From Cytophagales bacterium (GTDB lineage Bacteria; Bacteroidota; Bacteroidia; Cytophagales; Cyclobacteriaceae): DNA of 64,000 nt. The stretch lies in the NCBI GenBank assembly GCA_033344775.1, contig JAWPMT010000005.1:2029501-2093500 (forward strand), read 5' to 3'. The notes beneath the pieces are model-generated. The model had not been told where the DNA came from. It saw nothing but the letters and a program-made list of their open reading frames with translations, and made no database searches. Positions within the stretch are counted from its first letter, which is position 1, and the number at the start of each line of letters is the position of its first letter. Shown piece by piece: positions 7,919 through 16,902 of the stretch. The translations under genes and the position numbers were made by a program.

Positions 7919-8050
7919 GTTGAAATTGTTTATGTTAAAAATTGAAGTTTCGTAGTTGTTTTTCGATTATACGATATGGTATTACTCGTTGTTTCATGTC
8001 ACTAGTTCAATAATCAAAAATTGAATTAGTAAAAACTAATTATCTTATTT
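7919..8050. promoter_or_regulatory. AT-rich leader of the peptide gene
   Basis: This gene-free stretch is AT-rich and contains a perfect 7-bp hairpin AATTAGT-AAAA-ACTAATT at 8024-8041 and a 5-bp repeat TTCAA/TTGAA at 8006-8025. It would carry the promoter of the minus-strand peptide gene. I see no clear consensus promoter. Confidence 0.3.
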
Positions 8051-8065
8051 AGTAATCGGATTACT
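8051..8065. repeat. 15-bp palindrome, family C, copy 1
   Basis: AGTAATC-G-GATTACT, five bases beyond the stop codon of the DUF2721 gene (minus strand). The same 7-bp arms with a different centre base occur at 45178-45192, again at the stop of a minus-strand gene. Possibly a terminator or mRNA-end hairpin. Confidence 0.5.
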
Positions 8066-8070
8066 AAGCC

Positions 8071-8463
8071 CTACCCCTTAAACTCCATATCGCTCAACTC
8101 TACCTCTAACGCATTGGTGGAAAGCTGAACTTCTCTGAGAGAGATACCCAATGAAATCAACAGCAGTAATAATGACGCTCCGAATACCCACTTACCAGCA
8201 ACTTGCATTTCCTGAAACAGGAAAATCATACTCAACACACAGAAAAAGAAACTGAGCACCCCAAAAGCCTGCATATTGCGAATAAGGAACAGCCGCTTTC
8301 TCAAATTCTCGATTTGAGTGGCCAATACGCGATTTTCTTTATTCTCATTGTAGTTGGCGTGAAGCTGTCGGATCAGCGTCGCAATGGCCAGAAACCGATT
8401 GGTAAAGGCCAGCAGCAACAGAGATATTGCTGGAAATAATAATGCCGGAGTGGTGAGGTTCAT
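8071..8463 (-). CDS. DUF2721 family membrane protein
   Basis: A 130-residue protein with the family's characteristic opening LTTPALLFPAISLLLLAFTNRFLAIATLIRQL, in which the first membrane helix runs into a conserved Arg-rich turn. Two further hydrophobic helices follow around residues 60-80 and 88-108 (FGVLSFFFCVLSMIFLF, WVFGASLLLLLISLGI). The family's function is unknown. It sits downstream of the MazG-like gene with a 26-base gap and is probably cotranscribed with it. Confidence 0.85.
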   Translation of the reverse strand: MNLTTPALLFPAISLLLLAFTNRFLAIATLIRQLHANYNENKENRVLATQIENLRKRLFLIRNMQAFGVLSFFFCVLSMIFLFQEMQVAGKWVFGASLLLLLISLGISLREVQLSTNALEVELSDMEFKG

Positions 8464-8489
8464 ACCGCGAGATTAAACCTTATCCATCA

Positions 8490-8816
8490 CTATTTCAACT
8501 TAGGATTATCCTTGTGACGATCCTGATCACGGATATTTTTCTTTTCGAAGTTCTTTACCAGTGCTTCGGTGAGATTGACTCCTGTTTGATTTGCCAGGCA
8601 GATCAAGACCCAAAGTACGTCTGCCATTTCATCTCCCAGATCCCGATCCTTATCTGATGCTTTGAATGACTGCTCTCCATAAGTTCGTGCCATCAACCGG
8701 GCTAGCTCCCCTACCTCCTCAGTGAGGATGGTCATATTGGTCAACTCATTGAAATAACGCACACCCGTGGTATTTATCCACTGGTCTACCAGCTGTTGCG
8801 CTTCTTCTATTGTCAT
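8490..8816 (-). CDS. MazG-like nucleotide pyrophosphohydrolase
   Basis: A 108-residue all-helical enzyme of the MazG/dCTPase superfamily, which hydrolyses (d)NTPs to monophosphates. The metal-binding pattern is visible as LTEEVGELARL (EExxE) followed by LGDEMADVLWVLICLANQ (ExxD). Length suits the short single-domain group. Its ATG overlaps the stop of the upstream lipoprotein (TAATG at 8814-8818 on the minus strand), indicating coupling. The substrate is not predictable from sequence. Confidence 0.88.
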   Translation of the reverse strand: MTIEEAQQLVDQWINTTGVRYFNELTNMTILTEEVGELARLMARTYGEQSFKASDKDRDLGDEMADVLWVLICLANQTGVNLTEALVKNFEKKNIRDQDRHKDNPKLK

Positions 8817-9373
8817 TAGTTCATCAAATGTTCGTTGAGGTGCTTGATCACAAACCCTTCCATGGTCAATTTCTCCATCAGGTATAAAATTCGTTCACGC
8901 TCACTGGCAAGTAATGAATCCATTTCGGGCTCAAACTCCTGAAAACTCTCGTGAGGAAACCGCTTGCCTTTTTCGTAGTGGTCTTCCCAATACAATGACT
9001 CAACGATCTCATCTCCTTGATAATAGTATTTGTATTCAGCAGCGAGGAGGTCATCCTTATTGTTTACCAGGTGTCCTGAAAAGATCACATGATCATTTTC
9101 AAAATAGAAATAATCATCACGAACAAGATGTGGGGTGGTCAAAACAGAGACCAATTTCAGCATTTGACCGTCCATGGAATAGCCCCGGATCTTTAATAAA
9201 GAATCTCCGGAAACAATATCATCTTCCATGATCTCAATCCGATGATTCGCATCGATGTGTCCTACTTTCTTGTTGATGGAATTGACCAGGGGGCGCATTT
9301 CTTTCCGAACTTCATTTTGACAGGCGGCTAGGAAAAAAATGCTAAAAACGATGTAAAAGGCGGTTGACTTCAT
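8816..9373 (-). CDS. Hypothetical lipoprotein
   Basis: A 185-residue protein with a lipoprotein signal peptide (MKSTAFYIVFSIFFLAAC, lipobox LAAC, Cys18). The mature part is acidic and mostly beta (KIRGYSMDGQMLKLVSVL, YYFENDHVIFSGH) with a helical C-terminus. No family is recognised. It is one of a tight minus-strand run and overlaps the MazG-like gene by one base; its start is eight bases from the acyltransferase stop. Confidence 0.75.
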   Translation of the reverse strand: MKSTAFYIVFSIFFLAACQNEVRKEMRPLVNSINKKVGHIDANHRIEIMEDDIVSGDSLLKIRGYSMDGQMLKLVSVLTTPHLVRDDYFYFENDHVIFSGHLVNNKDDLLAAEYKYYYQGDEIVESLYWEDHYEKGKRFPHESFQEFEPEMDSLLASERERILYLMEKLTMEGFVIKHLNEHLMN

Positions 9374-9381
9374 CCGGGTTT

Positions 9382-10248
9382 TTATTGAAAGTTAATTAAT
9401 TCCTCATTTTTTGATCGTCGATATTTCCATCGGTTGTGTGACCAAAGCCAATCCGAGGGCCTGGCTCGCACAGCGCTTTCTGAAAATCGAATATACTGAT
9501 CAAGCACCTGATGTTCGCCTTTCTGATAGGGAGGATCGGCCATTTTATGCAGTTCCACCTCATATTTACCACGAGCGACTCGAACAACAGACACGTAATA
9601 CACCGGAAGCTGAGTAAGATAGGGCAATACAAATATACCCTGATAAAACGGAGTTTCTCTTCCGAGAAAATTTGCCCAGACTTTGCCCTTGTTTTTTCTG
9701 GTAGGAGACTGATCAGCAATGATCCCTCCTCCACGAAATTCTTTTTGGTACCGATAAACACGTCCCGCCTGAGCAGCGGGTATTGGGCGATTGCCGAATT
9801 TACTGCGGATCTCGGCCATCAACCGGTTGCTACCTGAATTGCGGATTTCCTTGTAAATGGGGTCCAAAGGAGCTAATTGAATCCCAATAGCCGTACCCAG
9901 CCATTCCCAGTTGCATTGATGTGATGCGTACAACAAAAATGGAGATTGGTTCCGTTCGATTTCTTCATAGGCCTCATTGCGAATCAACTTCACTCGCTCT
10001 TTAAATTCCGATCGGTCCATACGCAGGGTTTTGAATGCCTCTAGCGAAACATCGGTCAGGTTGCGATAAAACTTAGCGCGAATGGTGCGAATCTCCATTG
10101 CTGACTTTTCAGGGAAGCAGGCAGTAAGATTAGCTGTCACCATCTTACGTCTGTAAAACAAACTCGCTAACGAGGCAAGTACATCGGATACCAGATATAA
10201 TAAGGGAAAGGGTAACCAGGCAACGATGTGGGCAAAAACTCTCATCAC
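9382..10248 (-). CDS. LpxL/HtrB-family lipid A acyltransferase
   Basis: The 288-residue protein belongs to the LABLAT family that adds a secondary acyl chain to lipid A at the inner membrane. It starts with a hydrophobic anchor (FAHIVAWLPFPLLYLVSDVLASL), has the HX4E catalytic motif as SHQCNWEW, and the downstream blocks FRGGGIIADQSP and PVYYVSVVR. Bacteroidota members typically use HQCNWEW. It precedes the lipoprotein gene by eight bases and follows yicC by nine, so all belong to one transcription unit. Confidence 0.9.
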   Translation of the reverse strand: MMRVFAHIVAWLPFPLLYLVSDVLASLASLFYRRKMVTANLTACFPEKSAMEIRTIRAKFYRNLTDVSLEAFKTLRMDRSEFKERVKLIRNEAYEEIERNQSPFLLYASHQCNWEWLGTAIGIQLAPLDPIYKEIRNSGSNRLMAEIRSKFGNRPIPAAQAGRVYRYQKEFRGGGIIADQSPTRKNKGKVWANFLGRETPFYQGIFVLPYLTQLPVYYVSVVRVARGKYEVELHKMADPPYQKGEHQVLDQYIRFSESAVRARPSDWLWSHNRWKYRRSKNEELINFQ

Positions 10249-10257
10249 GAGGTGCGA

Positions 10258-11133
10258 TCACATCACGTTGAGCACCTGTTCTTTGATCTGCTCCAACTCA
10301 TCTTTCATCTTCACCACGGTACGCTGAATGTCTGCGTCATTGGCCTTGGAACCAATGGTATTGATCTCACGACCAATTTCCTGAGCAATGAAACCCAATT
10401 TCTTCCCATTGGAATCCGAACCGTCCAAGATTTCCAGAAAATACTCCAGGTGACTTTTCAGACGCACTTTCTCCTCCGAGATATCCAGCTTCTCCACATA
10501 AAAAATCAGCTCTTGTTCAAATCGATTTTCATCAACTTGTGTTTTCTCACGCAGGTCACTGATGGCCTGGTCTAGTCTGGATCGGATATTACTTACCCGC
10601 GTCGGGTCCAATTCAGCCACTACGGCTAACCCCTTACTGATTTCTTCAATGTTTTTCCGAAGGGCCTTTTCTAGTTGCTTTCCTTCATCCATTCGGAATT
10701 GATCACACTTATCCAGCGCTGCACGAACCACTGTCACCATCTCGTCATAACTGATCAGGTCGCTGAAGTCCTCTTTGGAAACCATCACGTTCGGTGCATG
10801 CACCGCCAATTTGAACAGCTCATCACGATTGGTCAGGTTGCTTTTTGCCAAGTCAGCGAACTGATCATAATACAACTGAAACAATTCCTGGTTGATCTCT
10901 ACCGGAGATTCTCCAAATTGATTGGGCTGAAAATCGATGGTAAAATTGACTTTGCCTCGGATCAGCTGCTTCGAAATGATGGATTTAATGTCCATTTCCC
11001 TATCGCTAAACTCACGCGGGAGCTTCAAAATAAGGTCGAGGTACTTGCTATTTAGGGACTTCAGTTCAACTTTGAGGGAATACTTTTCGGTAATTGCCTC
11101 GGCGGAGCCATACCCCGTCATCGATTTTATCAT
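10258..11133 (-). CDS. YicC family endoribonuclease-like protein
   Basis: A 291-residue protein starting MIKSMTGYGSAEA, the signature opening of YicC, and ending with the conserved block around GFIAQEIGREINTIGSKANDADIQRTVVKMKDELEQIKEQ (C-terminal DUF1732). The E. coli homologue has been described as an endoribonuclease acting on small RNA; here only the family can be stated. The gene starts nine bases after the stop of the TolB-like gene. Confidence 0.93.
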   Translation of the reverse strand: MIKSMTGYGSAEAITEKYSLKVELKSLNSKYLDLILKLPREFSDREMDIKSIISKQLIRGKVNFTIDFQPNQFGESPVEINQELFQLYYDQFADLAKSNLTNRDELFKLAVHAPNVMVSKEDFSDLISYDEMVTVVRAALDKCDQFRMDEGKQLEKALRKNIEEISKGLAVVAELDPTRVSNIRSRLDQAISDLREKTQVDENRFEQELIFYVEKLDISEEKVRLKSHLEYFLEILDGSDSNGKKLGFIAQEIGREINTIGSKANDADIQRTVVKMKDELEQIKEQVLNVM

Positions 11134-11142
11134 AGGGCAAAG

Positions 11143-14100
11143 TTAGAAATCCAACCCCACACTTACATAAAATCTATAATTACCGAGCTCAAAATCTCGG
11201 ATTGGGCGTGCAATATCGAATTTGGCGTAGTAACCCATAAGCACCGTGCGCAGCCCTGCCCCTACCCCGGCCAACCAGGGATTTCGGAAGTTCGCAATGC
11301 TACCAGAGAAAGGAGAACCATCGGTACGATAGAGCACTTCTGTCGCACTATTTTCACGTGTCAACGGAATAGGTCCGGTCCAGGCAGATCCAATATCATA
11401 GAAGCCTACCAGTTGGAAGTTTCTCAGGAAATTCGAAGTGATCGGTCCTCTGGACAAATATTGAAAGACCGGGATCCTGAGTTCCGCATTGAAAACCAGT
11501 GATGAGCTCCCATATAATTCCGCATAATCAAATCCCCTGATATTGGTCACATATTCCATGAACAGGAAATTGGTATTATCTACCTGATTATTGATTCGGT
11601 TGAAAGGATTATCCGTTCCATCTGTATTGGTATTGTTCAACAGCCAATTGGGAACACCTCCAACCAGGTAGGTTGGCTTGTTCTTGCCGAAGAACTGCCC
11701 ATAGAAAACCCGGGTAGCAAAGGTGATTTCGCGATGAACACGCTGATAATGTCTGATATCCGCACGAAGATTCCCAAAACTCCTGTTCTGATCCGAAATA
11801 CTTGAATACTGTATGATGTCAAATTTCGCACGGGTACCTTGTGGGATGTTAAAGCCTTTTTCAATGGTATTATCAAATACGGCACTTCCTTTGATTCCGG
11901 CATAAGTAACACGATTGTCCTCTGCCAGTCCCATCACATTATTAACTGTATTAACTGCTTGAAACTGAAGGTTTGTAAAATTCGTGGTTGCGAAAAAAGG
12001 ATTGATATCGAAACGGAACCAATTGGAAATAGGTAGCGCAGCACCAAACTCTAACTTACTGAATGAATATCGCTGCACCAACTGGGTTTCATTGTCATCC
12101 TTCAATACCAGCAATCGTTTGTCAAACCGCACACTAAAATCCACCCATCGCTTCAGGTATTCATATTCAATGAAGAAGTCACCACTACGCAAATCTGTGA
12201 TCGCCAGGGCTCCTGCATGTACTTTGTGATTTTCCAGCATATCACTGATCTGAGTTTCCAGTAAAATCCCGAATCCTCGAAGTGGATCAATGGTAAATGA
12301 AGTCACCAAATTGCTGAAACTAAATCGCGGAAAGTATGGGATCGGTCCTAATACTTCAGAATTCTGCTGAAATTTCCGATAGGTGGAGAAGAACGATTCC
12401 GGTCGGTAATTCTCCTTCTGAGTTTCATCCTCCCCTTCGAAAACATAGTTTTCTGTATCTACAAAGCTGTCATCCTCTGGCTGCTCTTCCTCTTCAAAAA
12501 GGTAATCGTCCGTATCCAGCAAAGCAGAATCCTCGTCTACACTTGCGGTATCTGCAACGACATCTGCTACACCATCCGGATTGAGCAACTGATTTTCGAC
12601 ATATCGATTTGCCACAAATTTTGCTTGTTCAAAACGCTGCCTGGGGGTCTGACCCGTGAATTGGTTCCCGTGAAAATCTACTTTGTTCGTATAATACACC
12701 TTTTCAATTCCTTCATCCAGCATAAGGAACGTAATCCCATCTTCATCGAAATGCAGATCATAGTCCAAGATGTTCTTACTGAAGTTGGTAACCTGGGAAT
12801 GAATCGAATCATAAAAACTATACTTGTATAAGTTAGAGATCCCACGCTGATCGCTCAGATAAAAGATCTCTGACTCGTTTTTTGCATGTGGTTTGACATC
12901 ATTTCCTATGGTATTTGTCAATCGATAGAATTCATTTTTCGTTGTATCCAAATCATAGATGAACAAGTTGTAGCGACTATCCATGTCCTCCAGCGGAACA
13001 TCGGCAATGTTCAGAGAATCTGCCGGGCGATTAGAACTAAATACGATGGCTGCGGTGCCAGGAATAAATGACGGACTTTCGTCATCGTATATATCGGAGG
13101 TAATTCTCCGCACAGCACTTCGTCGCATACTCACGAGGAACAGGTCGTTTCTCCCATCTACATCACCACTGATCACAGCCAGTCGACCATTGTCATTGAA
13201 AGAAAAGGATTTGATCTGTTTAAATCGCGTCAACGGCTTATTCCTGATCACCTCTGCCTTAGCCACATCAATGGTCGCCAGGTAAAGGAATCCTCTTTTA
13301 TAATAGACCACCCCTAGTTGGTCATCGTCAATCCAGTCAAGCAACGGCAGATCACCATCTACTTTCTGCCCCGGCACAATGATGCCTCCTTTCAGCACTT
13401 TGACGGTTTTTTCCGTTTCCAGGTCTTTTACGTACACATCGTATTTTCCCAGGTCATTGATACTATACGCCACCTTCTGTCCCGCCGGGTTGATCCGGAC
13501 ATTGTTGTGCTCAAAATCGGAATTCTTCCTACTGACGATCTCATCTTCATCATCCGGATCTTTGTAGTCCTTCAGGATTTCTTCTTCCGACACCAAATAG
13601 TAATTCTGCCAGTTATTGATAAAGGATCGGTACGGAACACCAATAGTACTGGCTATGCTGTTTTCTTCGTTACGAATGATCCTGGTTAAGTTCAGGATAT
13701 TGGAAATATTGCTCCTTCCGTGGGTCAAGGCGATATAATTCCAAATACTTTGTCCTATCACCCCAGCCTCTTCGCCATCAATTTTGATCAGCTTTTTGAT
13801 CTTTTTACGACCGATATAATCACGTATGTAATCATCCATTTCTGAGCTCCAGCCATAGGCAAGGTATTTTGCCGCTCCATCGATGAACCATCGTGGCAAT
13901 GAAAGCAAATAGGAACTTTGGAGAATCTCCGCAAGACTTCCTCCAAACATCATGTCTTCGATCAGTATTCTGGACAATCGATAGACAAGCTCTTCCCGAA
14001 ATTTCTCAGCTGAACCCGGATGAGCAACTTCCATTTGAAGTTTGATGAAATCCGTTTGACCGCCAATGGTAAAATTGGCACCGTCAATGCCTTTGTTGCT

Positions 14101-14400
14101 TTGCTGTAAATCGTGAATGGAGTTGTAAAGAAAGATTTTTGTCTTCGCATAAGGTGCATAGCCGAGGATATCGGTCAGCCGGTTGAATTCTTCATCCAGA
14201 AAGTCTACTGCCTGTTTCGCATAATCTCCTCCTCCTGAATAATAATAAATATCGAAGTTGGTAGTGCTGTAGTAGAGCCAGTCAAATTTCTTATACTGGA
14301 TCCTGTTCTGACCAAATTCGTTGAAATAGTCTTGCTGAGCCTGAGTCAGCAATACTCCACTGGTCAAAAACAGGGCAAGAAGCAAACGAACCTTTATCAT
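11143..14400 (-). CDS. TolB-like propeller / outer-membrane barrel hybrid protein
   Basis: I start at the ATG at 14400 (1085 residues) because it begins directly with a signal peptide (MIKVRLLLALFLTSG to QAQQ); a longer frame starts with TTG at 14442. The mature protein opens with a region like gluzincin peptidase MA (YYSTTNFDIYYY, LPRWFIDGAAKYLAYG) in which HExxH is absent, so it is probably not a peptidase. A WD40-like/PD40 propeller follows (LAVISGDVDGRNDLFLV, DDESPSFIPGTAAIVFSS). Then comes a very acidic linker (12418-12548), with a near-repeat of DT-D/E-(N)Y-L/V-FE, and a C-terminal surface-antigen/BamA-like barrel ending in Phe. It probably sits in the outer membrane. Confidence 0.82.
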   Translation of the reverse strand: MIKVRLLLALFLTSGVLLTQAQQDYFNEFGQNRIQYKKFDWLYYSTTNFDIYYYSGGGDYAKQAVDFLDEEFNRLTDILGYAPYAKTKIFLYNSIHDLQQSNKGIDGANFTIGGQTDFIKLQMEVAHPGSAEKFREELVYRLSRILIEDMMFGGSLAEILQSSYLLSLPRWFIDGAAKYLAYGWSSEMDDYIRDYIGRKKIKKLIKIDGEEAGVIGQSIWNYIALTHGRSNISNILNLTRIIRNEENSIASTIGVPYRSFINNWQNYYLVSEEEILKDYKDPDDEDEIVSRKNSDFEHNNVRINPAGQKVAYSINDLGKYDVYVKDLETEKTVKVLKGGIIVPGQKVDGDLPLLDWIDDDQLGVVYYKRGFLYLATIDVAKAEVIRNKPLTRFKQIKSFSFNDNGRLAVISGDVDGRNDLFLVSMRRSAVRRITSDIYDDESPSFIPGTAAIVFSSNRPADSLNIADVPLEDMDSRYNLFIYDLDTTKNEFYRLTNTIGNDVKPHAKNESEIFYLSDQRGISNLYKYSFYDSIHSQVTNFSKNILDYDLHFDEDGITFLMLDEGIEKVYYTNKVDFHGNQFTGQTPRQRFEQAKFVANRYVENQLLNPDGVADVVADTASVDEDSALLDTDDYLFEEEEQPEDDSFVDTENYVFEGEDETQKENYRPESFFSTYRKFQQNSEVLGPIPYFPRFSFSNLVTSFTIDPLRGFGILLETQISDMLENHKVHAGALAITDLRSGDFFIEYEYLKRWVDFSVRFDKRLLVLKDDNETQLVQRYSFSKLEFGAALPISNWFRFDINPFFATTNFTNLQFQAVNTVNNVMGLAEDNRVTYAGIKGSAVFDNTIEKGFNIPQGTRAKFDIIQYSSISDQNRSFGNLRADIRHYQRVHREITFATRVFYGQFFGKNKPTYLVGGVPNWLLNNTNTDGTDNPFNRINNQVDNTNFLFMEYVTNIRGFDYAELYGSSSLVFNAELRIPVFQYLSRGPITSNFLRNFQLVGFYDIGSAWTGPIPLTRENSATEVLYRTDGSPFSGSIANFRNPWLAGVGAGLRTVLMGYYAKFDIARPIRDFELGNYRFYVSVGLDF

Positions 14401-14438
14401 TCTTTCAATGATTTCTTTAACTAAACAAATACATCTGG

Positions 14439-15488
14439 TCAAATCAGACCTCTATTCACATCTACAGTAGGGAGGATTTCTCGTTCCCCTAGCAAAAAAT
14501 TTGCCATCATTGGAGCAAAATATGGCGCCAGAGAAACTCCTTTTGTACCTAATCCATTAAAGATACCTACACTGGGTTGATTTTTCATCAATCCAAGGAA
14601 AGGCCTTCGGTCAAAAGTCGCCGGTCTAACCCCGGCAAAAGCTCTGACTACTTCATAAGCTCCTTCGTACAACTTTCCAAGCTTGTCTTCAATCATACTG
14701 ATTCCGCTTGTAGTAGGTTGCCAGCTTAAGTCTTGGTTGTTGTAGGTAGACCCTACCCGGATCACACCTTCACGTGGTATCATGAAAACTCCCCGGTTGA
14801 CGATTTGGTTCGGACGAAATTCGGTTTTGATGTCGATTAGTTCGCCTTTCACAGGTCTCATTTTCAGACCTTTAAAGAAAGGATTATCAGCAACGCCCGT
14901 TCCTTCACAGAAAATGACCGCTCGTGCCCTCCAATCACCGTAGTGTACCTGGTCTTTTCCTGATTTTACGTTCTGATACTGAAACACTTCAACCTTGTAC
15001 ATTCCCTTATTCTGTAGGTAGTCTTTTATCGCTTTTAGCGCCTTAGGCAGGTCTACTACACCCGTGTAGTTCAAGGACAAGCCACCAAATGGGTCAACTA
15101 CCGCAGGGTAACCGATCGATTCGGTGTGGATCTTATGAACATAGGGAGCATACATTTCCGTCCCTGCCTTGCCTTGCCAGTCATTTTGTTCTTCGATGGA
15201 AATAAAGGGTCGGTAAATCGGTAAAGACTGATGAAAGGAGGCTTTCAATGCTCGTTCCAGTTGATCATAGTAGGGAGCAATCAATGGAAAAAGCTCATCA
15301 GCCATCCAGGTTTTCACCATTTTGCGACCGGTGATAGGATTGTAGAGCCCCGCTGCAGCATAGGAGGAAGACCTATCCGCTCGATCCTGGTCAAATACCA
15401 TGACCTGCTGACCTCTATGGATCAGTTCATAAGCCAGCAAGCTTCCGGCAATTCCCTGTCCTACAATTAAAAAATCAACCTCTTTCAA
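14439..15488 (-). CDS. FAD-dependent amino-acid oxidase family protein (DAO)
   Basis: A 349-residue oxidoreductase with the N-terminal dinucleotide fold VGQGIAGSLLAYEL, the FAD-ribose acidic residue in VFDQDR, and the family's SYAAAGLYNP. C-terminal FAD contacts are IRVGSTYNNQDL and GIFNGLGTKGVSLAPY. It resembles glycine oxidase/ThiO and related DAO proteins, but no thiamine genes are nearby, so the substrate is open. The stop lies 38 bases before the TolB-like start. Confidence 0.85.
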   Translation of the reverse strand: MKEVDFLIVGQGIAGSLLAYELIHRGQQVMVFDQDRADRSSSYAAAGLYNPITGRKMVKTWMADELFPLIAPYYDQLERALKASFHQSLPIYRPFISIEEQNDWQGKAGTEMYAPYVHKIHTESIGYPAVVDPFGGLSLNYTGVVDLPKALKAIKDYLQNKGMYKVEVFQYQNVKSGKDQVHYGDWRARAVIFCEGTGVADNPFFKGLKMRPVKGELIDIKTEFRPNQIVNRGVFMIPREGVIRVGSTYNNQDLSWQPTTSGISMIEDKLGKLYEGAYEVVRAFAGVRPATFDRRPFLGLMKNQPSVGIFNGLGTKGVSLAPYFAPMMANFLLGEREILPTVDVNRGLI

Positions 15489-15555
15489 TCTGTTTGTGGA
15501 TTTTCCAGCAAATTTGTATCGCTAAATTGAGTTTTCTCTAGCTATCTTATTTCAA

Positions 15556-16194
15556 ATGACCATCAAGGCCTTAGTTTTCTCTCCATTTTACGAAAATACA
15601 TACATCATAAGCGACGAAGATAATCAGGCGATCATTGTGGATCCCGGTTGTTACGAACCCTATGAGGAAATGCAATTGAAGCAATACATCAAGGAGAATG
15701 AACTGCAAGTCAAACTGATACTTAATACCCATTGTCATATCGACCATGTGACCGGGAATTATTTTGCGAAAAATGAATACCAGGTACCCCTTTGGATTCC
15801 GAAAGGAGAAAAAGACATTTTTGAAGCAGTCCCCAGCTATTCCGCCAGCTATGGATTTACAAATTATGTACAGGCGGATGTGGACAAATACATTGGGACT
15901 GATCCGATCGAGGTGGGAAAATTGAAATTTGAAGTACGGCTGGCTCCCGGACATTCTCCCGGACATTTGGTTTTTTACAATGCCGAAGCTAAAGCATTGA
16001 TCGGAGGAGATGTCTTGTTCCGCGATAGTATTGGTCGAACAGACCTCCCGGGTGGTAATCATCAGCAATTGCTGGAAAGCATCAGAAGAGAAGTTTTTAC
16101 CTTGCCTGATGACACGACTGTCCACAGTGGTCACGGCCCGACTACTAATATCGGGTATGAAAAGACGCACAACCCATTCGTGAAAAATCTATAA
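15556..16194 (+). CDS. MBL-fold metallo-hydrolase (glyoxalase II-like)
   Basis: A 212-residue metallo-beta-lactamase-fold hydrolase. The binuclear metal motif is NTHCHIDHVTGN (HxHxDH) near residue 59, with later ligands in APGHSPGH, GGDVLFRDSIGRTDLPGG and HSGHGPTTNIGYE. This is the short GloB-like type common in Bacteroidota. Activity as a thioesterase is likely, but the substrate is unknown. The gene is divergent from the DAO oxidoreductase and six bases upstream of pssA. Confidence 0.9.
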   Translation: MTIKALVFSPFYENTYIISDEDNQAIIVDPGCYEPYEEMQLKQYIKENELQVKLILNTHCHIDHVTGNYFAKNEYQVPLWIPKGEKDIFEAVPSYSASYGFTNYVQADVDKYIGTDPIEVGKLKFEVRLAPGHSPGHLVFYNAEAKALIGGDVLFRDSIGRTDLPGGNHQQLLESIRREVFTLPDDTTVHSGHGPTTNIGYEKTHNPFVKNL

Positions 16195-16199
16195 TCATC

Positions 16200-16865
16200 T
16201 TGAAACGTCATATCCCCAATTTGATCACCAGCCTCAACTTGCTCACCGGAGTATTGGGTATCATTTGGGTTTTTCAGGAAAACGTAAATGATGCACTGAT
16301 TTTCGTGATCATTGCTGGGATCTTCGATTTTTTTGATGGATTTGCAGCGCGATTACTCAAAGTGCAGTCTCCAATAGGCAAAGAATTGGATTCCCTGGCG
16401 GACATGATCTCGTTTTCAGCATTTCCAGCGCTTTTTCTATTCATTTATCTACAAAATCAATATTTCGAAATCGCACCGTACGCGGCTTTATTGATTGCTC
16501 CATTTTCCGCCATGCGACTGGCGATTTTCAATACGGATGATCAACAAGCTGATAAGTTCATTGGGTTGCCTACTCCTGCCAATGCAATTTTTATTACTTC
16601 TTTGCCGCTCATGAATCCGTCCTTGCCCGAATGGGCATGGATCCTGTTGGCCGTAGCCAGCTCACTGATCATGGTGGCTCCTATTGAAATGATCGCACTG
16701 AAGTTTAAGAACTACAGCTTGAAGGACAACCTGTTCCGATATGTACTGATTGTCTTCTCAATTACCTTATTACTCGTTTTTGGGGTCAGAGGCTTAGTAT
16801 TGGTCATTCCAGGGTATATATTGCTTTCCGTATTTTCGAACTTTTTCAGGGTAGAAAATAGTTGA
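16200..16865 (+). CDS. pssA: CDP-diacylglycerol-serine O-phosphatidyltransferase
   Basis: The 221-residue integral membrane enzyme makes phosphatidylserine from CDP-diacylglycerol and serine. The CDP-alcohol phosphatidyltransferase motif D(x2)DG(x2)AR(x8)G(x3)D(x3)D is fully present, beginning DFFDGFAAR near residue 42. About seven membrane helices follow. I accept the TTG at 16200 as start because it gives the family's usual opening (KRHIPNLIT) and lies five bases after the previous stop. The short distance suggests coexpression with the MBL hydrolase. Confidence 0.92.
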   Translation: MKRHIPNLITSLNLLTGVLGIIWVFQENVNDALIFVIIAGIFDFFDGFAARLLKVQSPIGKELDSLADMISFSAFPALFLFIYLQNQYFEIAPYAALLIAPFSAMRLAIFNTDDQQADKFIGLPTPANAIFITSLPLMNPSLPEWAWILLAVASSLIMVAPIEMIALKFKNYSLKDNLFRYVLIVFSITLLLVFGVRGLVLVIPGYILLSVFSNFFRVENS

Positions 16866-16902
16866 TCCATGAGGATTCCAATATTCTAAAGTGCTGAACG
16901 TT

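Noticed and set aside
7939-8001. 20-codon minus-strand frame upstream of the double-glycine peptide (begins MKQRVIPYRI)
   Set aside because: No leader-like pattern, no downstream link in frame; probably chance in an AT-rich leader.
14401-14442. TTG start for the TolB-like protein
   Set aside because: It would add 14 residues ahead of a complete signal peptide that starts with ATG at 14400.
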